Source: Lachnospiraceae bacterium
Lineage (GTDB): Bacteria; Bacillota; Clostridia; Lachnospirales; Lachnospiraceae
Assembly: GCA_022796795.1 (NCBI GenBank)
Contig: JAAWJI010000004.1
Coordinates: 1 to 64,000, forward strand
Direction: 5' to 3'
DNA: 64,000 bases
Below the pieces are notes generated by a model. That model made no database searches and was not told the origin of the DNA. It saw only the letters and a list, made by a program, of their open reading frames with translations. This document shows, in pieces, positions 42,566 to 54,151 of this stretch (within the stretch, counting starts at the first letter, position 1; every line of letters starts with the position of its first letter). The position numbers were made by a program, and so were the translations under genes.

Positions 42566-45130
42566 TTATCTCCGCCCGCAGCACTGCTTATACTTCTTGC
42601 CGCTGCCGCAGGGACAAGGATCGTTGGGATACACCTTCTCCGACTCCCGCTTCTTGGGCGCCTTGGCCAGACTGGTATCCTTGTTGGTGCCTGTAACCTT
42701 AGCTACCTGCTCCCGCTCTGCCTTTTCCTCTACCCGCACATGTAGCAGGATGCGCACCGTATCCTCCTGGATGCTGGCCGTCATGGCGTCAAACATTTCG
42801 TAGCCGCTAAGCTTATATTCCACCAGCGGATCCCGCTGGGCAAAGGCCTGAAGACCGATTCCCTGGCGCAGCTGATCCATATCGTCAATGTGATCCATCC
42901 ATTTCCGGTCAATAACCTTTAAGAGGAACACACGCTCCAGCTCCCGGAGCATTTCCGGATTGGGGAATTCCGCCTCTTTCAGCTCATAGAGCTTCACGGC
43001 CTCCTCCTTTAGCTGGTGCTTCAGCTCATTTTTCCGGCTTCCGGTGATCCGGTCCATGGTAATGGGCTTCAGAGGAATGATGGGGCGTAAGCTCTCGTTA
43101 AGCCCTGCCAGATCCCATTCTTCCTTCTCCTGATCGTCCCCGATCAGGGAGTCCACCGTATTCTCCACAGTGTCCGTCAGCATTTTATAGATGGAATCCC
43201 GCATGCTCTCGCCGTCCAGCACCCGGCGGCGCTCCTTGTAAATGATTTCCCGCTGCTCATTCATAACCTGGTCATATTCCAGCAGGTTTTTGCGGATTCC
43301 GAAGTTGTTATTCTCAATCTTGGTCTGCGCCTTTTCAATGGCGCTGGTGAGCATTTTGTGCTCGATTTCCTCGTTTTCCGGTACGCCCAGGGCATTGAAC
43401 ATGCTCATGAGACGCTCGGAGCCAAAGAGGCGCATGAGATCGTCCTCCAGGGAAATATAGAAGCGGGACACACCCGGATCTCCCTGACGTCCGGAACGTC
43501 CCCGCAGCTGATTGTCAATACGGCGGGACTCATGGCGCTCCGTGCCAATAATCCGAAGCCCTCCTGCCTGCCGCGCCCCGTCGTCCAGCTTAATATCCGT
43601 ACCACGGCCTGCCATGTTGGTGGCAATGGTCACGGCCCCGTGCTGTCCGGCCTGGGCCACGATCTCCGCCTCCCGCTCATGGAACTTGGCGTTCAGCACC
43701 TCATGCTGAATGCCTCTCTTGCGAAGCAGGGCGCTGATTTCCTCGGAAGCCTCAATGGTAATGGTACCCACCAGCACCGGCTGTCCTTTTTTATGAGCCT
43801 CCTCAATGGCGTTGATTACCGCAAACAGCTTTTCCTTCCGGGTCTTGTACACCGCATCCTGCAGATCCTGCCGGATCACAGGCATATTGGTGGGAATCTC
43901 AATGACGTCCATACCATAGATATCCCGGAACTCCTTCTCCTCTGTAAGCGCTGTACCGGTCATGCCCGCCTTCTTGTCATATTTATTAAAGAAATTCTGG
44001 AAGGTGATGTTAGCCAGCGTCTTGCTCTCCCGCTTTACCTTCACGTGCTCCTTGGCCTCAATAGCCTGATGGAGTCCGTCAGAATACCGCCGCCCTGGCA
44101 TGATACGCCCTGTAAACTCATCCACGATAAGCACCTGGTCGTCCTTCACCACATAATCCTGATCCCGGAACATCAGGTAATTGGCCCGCAAAGCCAAAAT
44201 CATATTGTGCTGAATTTCCAGGTTTTCCGGATCCGCCAGGTTCTCAATGTGGAAATACTGCTCCACCCGGGTGACGCCGTCCGCCGTCAGGTTTACCACC
44301 TTATCCTTCTCGTTTACAATAAACTCTCCCGTCTCCTCAATGTCCTCGCCCATAATGGCGTTCATCTTGGTGAATTCTCCGCTGACCTCGCCCCGCTTCA
44401 TGGTCTTGGCCAGGGCGTCGCAGATCTCATAGAGCTTAGTGGATTTCCCACTCTGACCAGAGATAATCAAAGGCGTGCGGGCTTCGTCGATAAGCACCGA
44501 GTCCACCTCGTCGATAATGGCATAGTGGAGCTCCCGCTGCACCAGCTGCTCCTTGTAAATCACCATGTTGTCCCGCAGATAGTCAAAGCCCAGCTCATTG
44601 TTAGTGATATAGGTAATATCGCAGGCATAGGCCGCCCGGCGCTCGTCATTGGTGCTGCTGTTCAGCACCACGCCCACGGTAAGTCCCAAAGCCTTATGCA
44701 CCTCGCCCATCCACTGGGCGTCACGGTTTGCCAGATAATCGTTGACCGTAACCACATGGACCCCTCGGCCTTCCAGGGCATTTAAATAAGCCGGAAGCGT
44801 AGACACCAGAGTCTTTCCTTCACCGGTACGCATCTCCGCGATTCGTCCCTGATGAAGGATAATGCCGCCCACCAGCTGAACCCGGTAGTGCTCCATGCCC
44901 AATACCCGGCGGGCAGCCTCCCGCACCGTGGCAAAAGCCTCCACCAGAAGATCATCCAGGGTCTCCCCGTTCTTAAAACGCTCTTTATACTCTCTTGTCT
45001 TTTCCCGCAGCTGCTCATCGGACAATTCCATCATGGCAGGCCGCAAAGCCTCGATCTTGTCCACCATCGGATACACTCTTTTCAGCTCATGCTGGCTGTG
45101 TGTTCCGAAAATTTTTGTAATCAGACTCAT
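42566..45130 (-). CDS. secA: SecA, preprotein translocase ATPase
   Basis: The cytosolic motor that pushes unfolded preproteins through SecYEG. 854 residues, full length: DEAD-like NBD1 with MRTGEGKTL (Walker A) and [20 protein letters not shown], preprotein-crosslinking domain, NBD2 ([35 protein letters not shown] in pieces), helical scaffold, and a C-terminal zinc-binding SEC-C tail with [13 protein letters not shown] for SecB or ribosome contact. Promoter at 45178-45206. It lies upstream of prfB, a common order in Firmicutes. Confidence 0.97.
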   Translation of the reverse strand: MSLITKIFGTHSQHELKRVYPMVDKIEALRPAMMELSDEQLREKTREYKERFKNGETLDDLLVEAFATVREAARRVLGMEHYRVQLVGGIILHQGRIAEMRTGEGKTLVSTLPAYLNALEGRGVHVVTVNDYLANRDAQWMGEVHKALGLTVGVVLNSSTNDERRAAYACDITYITNNELGFDYLRDNMVIYKEQLVQRELHYAIIDEVDSVLIDEARTPLIISGQSGKSTKLYEICDALAKTMKRGEVSGEFTKMNAIMGEDIEETGEFIVNEKDKVVNLTADGVTRVEQYFHIENLADPENLEIQHNMILALRANYLMFRDQDYVVKDDQVLIVDEFTGRIMPGRRYSDGLHQAIEAKEHVKVKRESKTLANITFQNFFNKYDKKAGMTGTALTEEKEFRDIYGMDVIEIPTNMPVIRQDLQDAVYKTRKEKLFAVINAIEEAHKKGQPVLVGTITIEASEEISALLRKRGIQHEVLNAKFHEREAEIVAQAGQHGAVTIATNMAGRGTDIKLDDGARQAGGLRIIGTERHESRRIDNQLRGRSGRQGDPGVSRFYISLEDDLMRLFGSERLMSMFNALGVPENEEIEHKMLTSAIEKAQTKIENNNFGIRKNLLEYDQVMNEQREIIYKERRRVLDGESMRDSIYKMLTDTVENTVDSLIGDDQEKEEWDLAGLNESLRPIIPLKPITMDRITGSRKNELKHQLKEEAVKLYELKEAEFPNPEMLRELERVFLLKVIDRKWMDHIDDMDQLRQGIGLQAFAQRDPLVEYKLSGYEMFDAMTASIQEDTVRILLHVRVEEKAEREQVAKVTGTNKDTSLAKAPKKRESEKVYPNDPCPCGSGKKYKQCCGRR

Positions 45131-45177
45131 GTATCTACTCCTATATCCTGAGGTTTGGGAAAAATCCCTTGTAAGCT

Positions 45178-45206
45178 ATTGTAGCACTATCCCTTGTATT
45201 ATTCAA
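45178..45206 (-). promoter_or_regulatory. secA promoter
   Basis: Read leftward: TTGAAT (45201-45206), 17-bp spacer, TACAAT (45178-45183). A CCCTTG/CAAGGG inverted repeat (45191-45209) overlaps the -35 and spacer and could be an operator. Confidence 0.7.
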
Positions 45207-45357
45207 GGGAAATCCGATTTCACTGGTTTTCGCCTGGAAATCCCGCCGCTGTAATCTTCCCGAATCCATTTTTTATTCGATGCTCCAATGGGATAACGAC
45301 CACTTTTATCCCGGCTTCATATAATAGTAAAGAAATAAATTTTAAGGAGGGATTTTG

Positions 45358-45915
45358 ATGATGGAACAAAAGGATCTTCCTCTGGCCAAGGCCTGCAGTT
45401 TTTCCGGCATCCGGCCTGCTATAGTTGACCTGCCTTATCCGCCCATTCAAGTAAGGGAGCAGAATCCGGCTTATGCCAATCTGCTCAGCATTGACTACTG
45501 CGGCTCTGTGTCAGAGCTTTCTGCTATTACCCAGTATATTAACAATGAAAACCGGTTGTCTGCCCACGGCTGTGCTCTGGCCCGGGCGCTTCTTGGCATT
45601 GCCATTGCGGAAATGATGCATTTACAGCATTTGGGGGAACTCATATGTCTCCTGGGAGGACAGGTGGATTTTGTAGCCCGCATGCGGAACGGGAATCACC
45701 GTATGTGGACTCCGGAGTACCTGACTTTGCCGGAGCAGACAAATAAAATGCTCCAGGCCGACATAGAGGCGGAGCGGGCTGCCATTCACCAGTATGAGAT
45801 GCACCGGAGGATTATAAAGGATGACTGTGTGGATGCGGTGATCAGGAGAATCATCCTGGACGAGGAATATCATATTATGCTGCTTCAGAATTTGCTGAAA
45901 AACGGCGGATGCTAA
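45358..45915 (+). CDS. Ferritin-like di-iron protein
   Basis: A 185-residue four-helix-bundle protein with ferritin-like metal ligands: Glu in GSVSELSAITQYINNE, the E..H pair in AIAEMMHLQHLGEL, Glu in EAERAAIHQYEMH, and E..H in ILDEEYHIMLLQ. It resembles the Mn-catalase/CotJC-like or bacterioferritin-like proteins of Clostridia, possibly an iron or peroxide-handling protein, and a spore-coat role is possible. AAGGAGGG is 6 nt before ATG 45358. It stands alone, divergent from secA, with its own terminator. Confidence 0.8.
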   Translation: MMEQKDLPLAKACSFSGIRPAIVDLPYPPIQVREQNPAYANLLSIDYCGSVSELSAITQYINNENRLSAHGCALARALLGIAIAEMMHLQHLGELICLLGGQVDFVARMRNGNHRMWTPEYLTLPEQTNKMLQADIEAERAAIHQYEMHRRIIKDDCVDAVIRRIILDEEYHIMLLQNLLKNGGC

Positions 45916-45924
45916 CCAGCCATA

Positions 45925-45979
45925 CAGGGCCGGGGGAACAAAGGGACGCACATCTGTCCTTTGTCTTCCTCCGGCCCTG
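45925..45979 (+). terminator. Terminator of the ferritin-like gene
   Basis: CAGGGCCGG (45925-45933) pairs with CCGGCCCTG (45971-45979), inner AAAGGGAC/GTCCTTT stem, followed by a T-rich but interrupted tract. Confidence 0.7.
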
Positions 45980-46015
45980 AGACTTTCTTTATTTTCTGCC
46001 TGCTGTTTTTTCTCC

Positions 46016-46540
46016 CTACAGCTCCGGCTCCATAAGTCCGTAGGTGTTTCCCTTGCGCTTGTACACCACATTGACCTGATCAGTTTCCGCATTCATAAAC
46101 ACATAGAAGTTATGTCCCAGAAGCTCCATCTGCACACAGGCATCCTCGGGATACATGGGTTTCATGTCAAACTGCTTGGTGCGAATGATCCGTACTTCCT
46201 CGTCCTCCGCCTCTTTCTCCATGAATTCCTGGCGGAAGTTTCCGCCTTCTTGCTGGCGCTCCACCAGTTTTGTCTTATATTTCCGAAGCTGACGCTCGAT
46301 GACCTCCTCCACCAGATCAATGGAAACATACATATCGCTGCTGACCTGCTCCGAGCGGATGATGTTTCCCTTCACCGGGATCGTAACCTCTATCTTCTGC
46401 CTCTCCTTCTCCACACTTAAGGTTACCTGCACCTCCGTATCCGGCGTAAAATAGCGCTCCAGCTTGCCAAGCTTGTCCGTGATCGCAGCCCGTAACCCAT
46501 CTGTCACATCAATGTTTTTTCCGCTGATAATATAACGCAT
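46016..46540 (-). CDS. hpf: Ribosome hibernation promoting factor, long form
   Basis: A 174-residue HPF of the long type, which dimerises 70S ribosomes into inactive 100S particles in stationary phase or stress. N-terminal S30AE domain (IISGKNIDVTDGLRAAITDKLGKLERYF), acidic linker, and C-terminal dimerisation domain (KQFDMKPMYPEDACVQMELLGHNFYVFMNAETDQVNVVYKRKGNTYGLMEP). ATG 46540 is chosen, with AGGAG 8 nt upstream; earlier codons would run toward hisA. Downstream of the HisA gene on the same strand. Confidence 0.95.
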   Translation of the reverse strand: MRYIISGKNIDVTDGLRAAITDKLGKLERYFTPDTEVQVTLSVEKERQKIEVTIPVKGNIIRSEQVSSDMYVSIDLVEEVIERQLRKYKTKLVERQQEGGNFRQEFMEKEAEDEEVRIIRTKQFDMKPMYPEDACVQMELLGHNFYVFMNAETDQVNVVYKRKGNTYGLMEPEL

Positions 46541-46562
46541 CCTATCAACTCCTTCCTCACTA

Positions 46563-47360
46563 TTATAAGGCAGAAAAGGAATCTGCTCTATTGGTATAGT
46601 ATACCATATCTTTATATTTGATACAACCACCAAACAGATCTAATGCGCTTCCAATGGTCACATCCAGCCTTCCTTTCCCAAGTTTTTCCAGTTTTTGCAC
46701 ATCCTCCAGACTGCCAACACCGCCTGCGTAAGTCATGGGAAGCCTGCCCCACTCCCCCAAAAGGGAAGCCACCTCTGTCTCGATGCCTGCGGCCTTTCCC
46801 TCTACATCCACCGCATGAATGAGATATTCATCGCAGGAATCCCCCAGCTCCTCCAGTATGGACACATCCAGCTTTACCTGGGTAAACCTCTGCCAGCGGT
46901 CCGTCACAATATAGTACCCGTCCTCCCGTCTGCGGCAGCTTAAATCCAGCACCAGATGTTCCCGGCCCACCTGCTGCACAAGCCTTCTGAGGCGCTCCCT
47001 GTGGATCTGTCCCTCCTGAAACACATAGGAGGTCACAATCACATGGCTGGCTCCCGCATCCAGGTATTCCCCTGCATTCTCCGGCGTGATGCCTCCACCC
47101 ACCTGAAGTCCCCCGGGAAAGGCGTAAAGAGCCTCAAAGGCCTGCCGCCTGGTGGCCTCATAATAAGGGGAGGTGGGAGGATTCAAAAGAATCATATGGC
47201 CGCCGGGAAGCTTGTCCCTTCTATATAAATCCGCGTAAAAATCCGCCGTCTGCTCCGACACAAAATTCTCCGCCGCCTCGTCCCCTGTATCCCGCAGGCT
47301 TCCTCCTACAATCTGTTTCACTTTTCCATTATGAATATCAATACATGGCCGAAAACGCAT
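46563..47360 (-). CDS. HisA of the eukaryotic (HIS6) type
   Basis: A 265-residue (beta/alpha)8 barrel that should isomerise ProFAR to PRFAR in histidine synthesis. FRPCIDIHNGKVKQIVGGSL, the phosphate-binding LQVGGGITPENAGEYLDAGASHVIVTSYVF and TYAGGVGSLEDV loops mark the family; the sequence is closer to fungal HIS6 than to the usual bacterial HisA (extra segment YRRDKLPGGHMILLNPP). AGGAGG is upstream of the ATG. No other his gene is nearby, so it is a stand-alone copy between HPF and a peptidoglycan-related gene. Confidence 0.85.
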   Translation of the reverse strand: MRFRPCIDIHNGKVKQIVGGSLRDTGDEAAENFVSEQTADFYADLYRRDKLPGGHMILLNPPTSPYYEATRRQAFEALYAFPGGLQVGGGITPENAGEYLDAGASHVIVTSYVFQEGQIHRERLRRLVQQVGREHLVLDLSCRRREDGYYIVTDRWQRFTQVKLDVSILEELGDSCDEYLIHAVDVEGKAAGIETEVASLLGEWGRLPMTYAGGVGSLEDVQKLEKLGKGRLDVTIGSALDLFGGCIKYKDMVYYTNRADSFSAL

Positions 47361-47417
47361 GTCTTTCCTCCTTTTTCTGTGGCAATTTTTCCAAGGTCAG
47401 CCAAACCATGCAGAGAC

Positions 47418-47442
47418 GGAAAGCTGCCAATGGCAGCTTTCC
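47418..47442 (-). terminator. Strong hairpin downstream of the SpoIID-like gene
   Basis: Perfect 11-bp stem GGAAAGCTGCC/GGCAGCTTTCC with loop AAT. Neither side has a proper U-tract, so termination efficiency is uncertain. Confidence 0.5.
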
Positions 47443-47461
47443 TGTATAGCCCCAGTCCCAT

Positions 47462-48727
47462 TTAGTTGAGCTCCGCAATACGGGTCACCGCCACGTAAAT
47501 CTCCGAAATCTTATACCAGGTAGTATAATCCACCACCCCATTGGCCGGAAGGCCAAAAATAGACTGGAAGGTGGACACCGCGGCCTTGGTGGCAGGCCCA
47601 AAGATCCCGTCCTCCGCAATTCGGGGAATCGCCGGATAATTCCGGGCAATGGCATTGAGCTGCTCCTGCATCTGCAGCACCTTCTGCCCTGAGGAGCCCA
47701 CCGCCAGATCCGATCCTGGCCAGGAATAGGGAACCCCGGAGATCTGCTCCGCCGTGTTGATGTAAATGCTGTCCCCATAATAATAACGAAGAATCTCAGC
47801 GGCTGTGTATCCCTGCTCTCCCAAACTCTGGCTTCCCCACTGGCTCATCCAGTTGGGACAGCTCACCCGCTGCCCGTCGCAGTACTGGGTGAGAATGGGC
47901 TGCTTCACATTGGGCCTGGACAGATAATTTCCAAACATCTCATCCACAATCCGGGAAATATTCTCGAAAATATTTCGCCCGTTGATCCATTTGTGGTCAA
48001 AGGCCGTGGAGGAGGTAATGGTAAATTCATAGCCTTTATTCCGATACCACTCGGTATACACCCGATTCAAGGTAAAGGACATAATCGCCAGAATATTGGC
48101 CCGAATAGCCGCATCTGTCCAGGTGGCATAAATTTCACTGGAAGCCACATTTTTGATATAGTCCTTATAGCGCACCCAGTAATTGGTGGCCGTGCTGTCC
48201 GTGGGCACTCCGTCATGGACAATGATGTACTCCGGGACTACCACCCGGCTTAATACAATCTCACCGGACTGGCCGGTAGGCTTAATCTCCGCCTCCGCAA
48301 TCTTGGGCGGATAATCCCCAAACAGCGTGTGAGGTCCGATGACATAGCGCTGGAATTCTTCTCCCGGCTCCTGCTGCCTCATGCGGATTTCCTGTATGGC
48401 TGTCACCTCGGGCAAAATTTCCGTTCCGGCCACCTCCACCGGCTCAAATCCATCTGCAGACACCTCCACCGTGTATTCCGCATAGGGCTGTTGCTCGCTA
48501 AAATTAACGCTGTATTCCAGTGGCGGCGCTTCCAGGGCCAGCGCTTCTGTCTGGCCGGATTCATCCGTCGTCACTTCCATAATCTCATTTTCCGGTTCCC
48601 CGGTATAGTAAATCCTAACCCTTGCCCCGGCAATGGGCTTTGCCCCCGCGGCTGTGGTAACCCGGATCTGCAGCCGGCCCGGATCCTCCGCATCCGCCTG
48701 CATGGCCCACATTTTGTGAATCCCCAT
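47462..48727 (-). CDS. SpoIID-like protein with peptidoglycan-binding domain
   Basis: A protein of about 421 residues without signal peptide. In order: a carboxypeptidase-regulatory/Ig-like beta region (residues 20-110, TAAGAKPIAGARVRIYYTG), a SpoIID/LytB-like core (NVASSEIYATWTDAAIRANILAIMSFTLNRVYTEW, WMSQWGSQSLGEQGYTAAEILRYYYG) and a C-terminal peptidoglycan-binding type 1 domain (VLQMQEQLNAIARNYP, GIFGPATKAAVSTFQ). The combination suggests a role in peptidoglycan handling during sporulation or germination. ATG 48727 is preferred: AGGGAG is 6 nt upstream. Catalytic activity is uncertain. Confidence 0.78.
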   Translation of the reverse strand: MGIHKMWAMQADAEDPGRLQIRVTTAAGAKPIAGARVRIYYTGEPENEIMEVTTDESGQTEALALEAPPLEYSVNFSEQQPYAEYTVEVSADGFEPVEVAGTEILPEVTAIQEIRMRQQEPGEEFQRYVIGPHTLFGDYPPKIAEAEIKPTGQSGEIVLSRVVVPEYIIVHDGVPTDSTATNYWVRYKDYIKNVASSEIYATWTDAAIRANILAIMSFTLNRVYTEWYRNKGYEFTITSSTAFDHKWINGRNIFENISRIVDEMFGNYLSRPNVKQPILTQYCDGQRVSCPNWMSQWGSQSLGEQGYTAAEILRYYYGDSIYINTAEQISGVPYSWPGSDLAVGSSGQKVLQMQEQLNAIARNYPAIPRIAEDGIFGPATKAAVSTFQSIFGLPANGVVDYTTWYKISEIYVAVTRIAELN

Positions 48728-48842
48728 AAAAAGCTCCCTCATATCCTCGTATTCCCTACCAGTATATGAGAGAGCTTCCAAAACGTTCCGCCCCCTGTGC
48801 TCCCTGCACATCTCCCGTCAGATTGCCTTAGAGAAATCCAGA

Positions 48843-50769
<1,927 letters not shown>

Positions 50770-50873
50770 AAGGCGCCTCCTGTTTCCCTGCTCTCATATC
50801 CCTTTTGTTTCCGGGCATATAACGGTAACAGTATAACATAGGCAAAAACAGAAAACAACCCGTCCCGGGGGAC

Positions 50874-52058
50874 CTAAATCTCAGAAAAAAAGGTCTCTCC
50901 CTCCAGAATCACAGATTTTACATGAACCATGTCGTCAATGACAATCAGGTTGGCTTTTTTTCCTCTCTCCAGGCTTCCCACCTGATCATCGATCCCCAGC
51001 ATTCTGGCCGGGTTGAGGCTGGCAAAGCGGATGGCGTGGCAGAGCCCGTATCCGGTGTGCTTCATAAGATTCCGGCAGGCGCAGTCCAGAGTCAGATGGC
51101 TTCCCGCCAGATGCCCCTCATAGTCATAGTTCAGGTCCGGTCCATAGGCAATGCCCTCGGCCTCATTGTTGGTGTAATCCCCCTCTGCGGGCATGGAATC
51201 GCTGATGAGGATAATCCGCTCCACTCCTTTGGTTCTGACCACCATTTTCAAAAGGTCCGGAGCCACATGGATTCCGTTTTCATCGCAGATCAGCTCCGCA
51301 TATATGTCCGGATCATAGAGGGTAAACTCATCGCAGCCGGCTCCCATGGTTCCCTGGGCAAAACCAGGGGCTTTGCCAGAGTCTCCGTGGTGGGTCTGCA
51401 CCCGGATCCCGTAATGCTTGAGCCTGCGGCACTGGGGAGCAGTAGCTATAGAGTGTCCCAGCGCAAAGATCGCCTGGGGCTCCAGACGCTTTACATCCTT
51501 CATAAATCCCTCGATGCCCTCCCGTTCCGGATCAATGGCCCACACCCGGACCATTCCTTCCAGGCCCTCCAGCAGAGGAATGTACTCCTCCCTTCGGATT
51601 TCCCCGGTCCACAAAATCCGGTTCTGGTTGCTTCCCCTGCCGCACATGTAGGGCCCTTCCATATAAAGCCCGTCCATAATCCGGCCCGCGCCCTGCCGGG
51701 AAGCCTCCCGGATCCGCCTAGCGCCCTCCAGCATCTCCTCCAGGGTCATGATACAGTAAAAGGTGGGAAGCACCGTGGTCTCCCCGTGACGAAGAAAATG
51801 CTGGGAACAAATTTCCGGCTCCTGGCTGAAATACACATGTTTGCATCCATGGTTGTGAATATCCACCAGCCCCGGCGCCGTGTAAAGCCCACGGGCGTCC
51901 AAAACCTCCGCGTCCTGTGGAATCGAAATCTCCCCTTTCGCCCCCACCTGCAGGATCTTTCCGTCCCGGTAGGTGATGGCTCCGTCCCACAGAATTCCAT
52001 CCTCCAAAACCAGCTTGGTATTGGTGATTGCGTAGGTTCTTCCTTCTCTCCCTGTCAT
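50874..52058 (-). CDS. nagA: N-acetylglucosamine-6-phosphate deacetylase
   Basis: Removes the acetyl group from GlcNAc-6-P. 394 residues, amidohydrolase fold: the metal-binding region LVDIHNHGCKHVYF, MEGPYMC, GHSIATAPQCRRL, QTHHGDSGKAPG and the catalytic Asp in ILISDSMPAEGDY. It directly follows the NagB-like deaminase (18 bp), so the two form a GlcNAc catabolic pair. AAGGAGAG is upstream of the ATG. Confidence 0.93.
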   Translation of the reverse strand: MTGREGRTYAITNTKLVLEDGILWDGAITYRDGKILQVGAKGEISIPQDAEVLDARGLYTAPGLVDIHNHGCKHVYFSQEPEICSQHFLRHGETTVLPTFYCIMTLEEMLEGARRIREASRQGAGRIMDGLYMEGPYMCGRGSNQNRILWTGEIRREEYIPLLEGLEGMVRVWAIDPEREGIEGFMKDVKRLEPQAIFALGHSIATAPQCRRLKHYGIRVQTHHGDSGKAPGFAQGTMGAGCDEFTLYDPDIYAELICDENGIHVAPDLLKMVVRTKGVERIILISDSMPAEGDYTNNEAEGIAYGPDLNYDYEGHLAGSHLTLDCACRNLMKHTGYGLCHAIRFASLNPARMLGIDDQVGSLERGKKANLIVIDDMVHVKSVILEGETFFSEI

Positions 52059-52076
52059 CTTGCCTCTCCTTTTCTC

Positions 52077-53048
52077 CTATAAATCCTGATCCTCAATGCC
52101 GCAGTGCCAGCTGGCAAAAGGCTTTGCCAATGCCTCCGATACATAGCACACGCCCTTTCCCAGACGCATGATGGAGGCCGGGCATTCCATAGAAATAGGG
52201 CCGTAAAGCTCAATCCTTGAAATCATTCTCTGCCAGGTAGCTCCGCTTTCACTGGTTAAAATATTGTGCATCTCAAAGCGCTCCCGGGCATTGACAATAT
52301 CCCTGGGACCAATGGTGGCCGCCTTTGGGGGAACTGCCCACACGTCCCCGGAATTTCCCATGGGACTGAACAGAGAATTCTCACAGATGGTAAGAGGAGT
52401 CTCCGTCACAAGCCGGGATCCAAGCTTACAGAATTCCTCCAGGGAATCCGCGGCAAATTCCGGGCTTCCGGGATCAATAAAGGCCGTGTGTCCCGGCCAT
52501 CCCGTAGCAGAGTACACCACATCGGCTCCTCCCTGTCCAGCCTCCTCGATCATCTGACTGTACACTCCCGGGGCCTTGTTCTCATTGGTAAACACGTGCC
52601 AGTGCTCCACATCCGGCCGCAGATCCTCCCGGATTTTCCCGTAAAAATGGTTGCGGAAGGAATACCCCAGACCGGCCCCATAGGTGAGAGGCGCCACATT
52701 TCCTTCCTCATCCGCCCACTCGTCCATGGCAAAGGCATCCACATTGCGGGCGCTTACGTTAAACTTATTCAGCATTTCCGCAATGGCTCCATAGGCTCCC
52801 GGCCACTGATTGGGGAAGATCATGGTCAGATGGGTATCGTTAAGATCACTCATGAGAATCCGGTAGAACACATCCTGTACCATACACAGGGTGGGATCCA
52901 GAACCACCTTTACCTGAAATCCGTTCTCATTTACATACTCCATATCCTCCCGCCGGATATTTCGAATCCGCTCCAGCTCCTCCAGGGGCATATGGCTGTT
53001 TGGCAGCCAGGCTGCCGGCTTAAACCGAAATTCATCGTATAATCCCAT
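52077..53048 (-). CDS. Glucosamine-6-phosphate deaminase-like protein
   Basis: A 323-residue protein of the NagB/6-phosphogluconolactonase superfamily, larger than ordinary NagB (about 240-270). VDAFAMDEWADEEGN corresponds to the conserved catalytic Asp-Glu segment, and GWPGHTAFIDPGSPEF to the later active-site loop. Paired with nagA, it should convert GlcN-6-P to fructose-6-P and ammonia, or act on a related amino sugar. ATG 53048 is chosen with GAGGAAA upstream. The TTTTC-GAAAA palindromes upstream suggest regulation shared with the divergent AraC gene. Confidence 0.82.
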   Translation of the reverse strand: MGLYDEFRFKPAAWLPNSHMPLEELERIRNIRREDMEYVNENGFQVKVVLDPTLCMVQDVFYRILMSDLNDTHLTMIFPNQWPGAYGAIAEMLNKFNVSARNVDAFAMDEWADEEGNVAPLTYGAGLGYSFRNHFYGKIREDLRPDVEHWHVFTNENKAPGVYSQMIEEAGQGGADVVYSATGWPGHTAFIDPGSPEFAADSLEEFCKLGSRLVTETPLTICENSLFSPMGNSGDVWAVPPKAATIGPRDIVNARERFEMHNILTSESGATWQRMISRIELYGPISMECPASIMRLGKGVCYVSEALAKPFASWHCGIEDQDL

Positions 53049-53073
53049 TGCTCTTTTCCTCTCTCTCTTGTTA

Positions 53074-53186
53074 TTTTCAGAAAACATCTATATAATAGAG
53101 AGTAATGGATTCTCACAAAAAACAGAATTCATTTTTGTTTCTTCTATTTATATTTTTGTTTTACGTTTCCTTGTCTTTTCTGAAAA
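53074..53186. promoter_or_regulatory. Two matching palindromes between nagB-like and araC genes
   Basis: TTTTC-A-GAAAA (53074-53084) and TTTTC-T-GAAAA (53176-53186), both followed by CA, with centres 102 bp apart (close to ten helical turns). Between them lies another inverted repeat, ACAAAAA/TTTTTGT (53115-53138), around GAATTC. The layout suits a regulator binding both ends, possibly with DNA looping. Confidence 0.5.
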
Positions 53187-53190
53187 CAAT

Positions 53191-54114
53191 ATGAAAGAAT
53201 GTGAGTTTATGGCAAAGTCCCTCTCCTATGAAAACTATCCGCTTACCCGGGTTATCACCATTTACGACATTGTATCCGCAGATTATGTCCACGAAACCTA
53301 TACTCCCTGCTTTTCCCATCGGCATGACGGGGCCTGGGAGCTGTGTTACTGCCTCCAGGGAGAGCTTCTCCTGTTTAAAAATAACCAGCCCCTTTCTCTT
53401 TGTTCCGGGGAAATCACTTTTATAAGCCCGGGAACCACCCACGACTCCCAGATAACCCACGACTCCACCAGGGCCTTTCTCATATCCTTCACCTGCTCGG
53501 ACAGCTACATCAAGGTCTTAAGCAACAGCATTCTTCCTGTCACCTCCAGGCAGGAGCGCCTGTTTCAGCAGGTGCTTGACGAGCTGGAGCTGGCCTTTGA
53601 GCCGGAGGACCAGAAGCGGCGCAGAGTGCATTTTTCGCCCAATCAAAATTCCCCGGTAGGATCCGAGCAGCTGATCTGCAATTATCTGGAACAGATCATC
53701 ATCGACATCCTCCGGGAAATCACGAAACAGAATGGAAAGCCCATTCCCGACAAAAATTTTACAAAGGCAGTGAATCAATTTCTGGCAGACAATGTGTCCG
53801 CCTACATCCGCAGCCATATCCGGGAGCCCTTGACCGTGGAAAAAATCGCTGGGGAATTTCACTACAGCCGCTCCCGGCTCTCCACCATCTATAAAGCGAC
53901 TACCGGCACAGGCATCAACGAATTTCTCTCCGAGGAACGCATGGCCCAGGCCCGTCAGCTTCTTCTGGAAGGGCAGCTGACAGTCACCCAGATCTCCGAG
54001 CTTCTGGGGTATTCCTCTCCCCAGTATTTTTCCAGGAAGTTTGCCAAATCCGTAGGCTGTCCGCCCTCCCTGTTCGCCAGGACTTCGGCTCCTGTGAAGC
54101 AGGAAAACACGTAA
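53191..54114 (+). CDS. AraC-family transcription regulator
   Basis: A protein of about 307 residues: an N-terminal cupin sensor domain (SHRHDGAWELCYCLQGELLLF, ISPGTTHDSQ) and a C-terminal AraC DNA-binding domain (EPLTVEKIAGEFHYSRSRLSTIYKATTGTGINEFLSEERMAQARQLL, then TVTQISELLGYSSPQYFSRKF). Divergent from the nagB-like/nagA pair, which it probably controls with an amino sugar as effector. The start is uncertain: ATG 53191 or 53209, neither with a strong Shine-Dalgarno. Confidence 0.88.
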   Translation: MKECEFMAKSLSYENYPLTRVITIYDIVSADYVHETYTPCFSHRHDGAWELCYCLQGELLLFKNNQPLSLCSGEITFISPGTTHDSQITHDSTRAFLISFTCSDSYIKVLSNSILPVTSRQERLFQQVLDELELAFEPEDQKRRRVHFSPNQNSPVGSEQLICNYLEQIIIDILREITKQNGKPIPDKNFTKAVNQFLADNVSAYIRSHIREPLTVEKIAGEFHYSRSRLSTIYKATTGTGINEFLSEERMAQARQLLLEGQLTVTQISELLGYSSPQYFSRKFAKSVGCPPSLFARTSAPVKQENT

Positions 54115-54151
54115 TGCCGCCTCTGCCCAGGTTGTGACCAGCCAAACTGTC

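Noticed and set aside
43358..44785. 475-codon frame on the + strand opposite secA
   Set aside because: Pure shadow of secA codon bias; no family features, and secA is intact across it.
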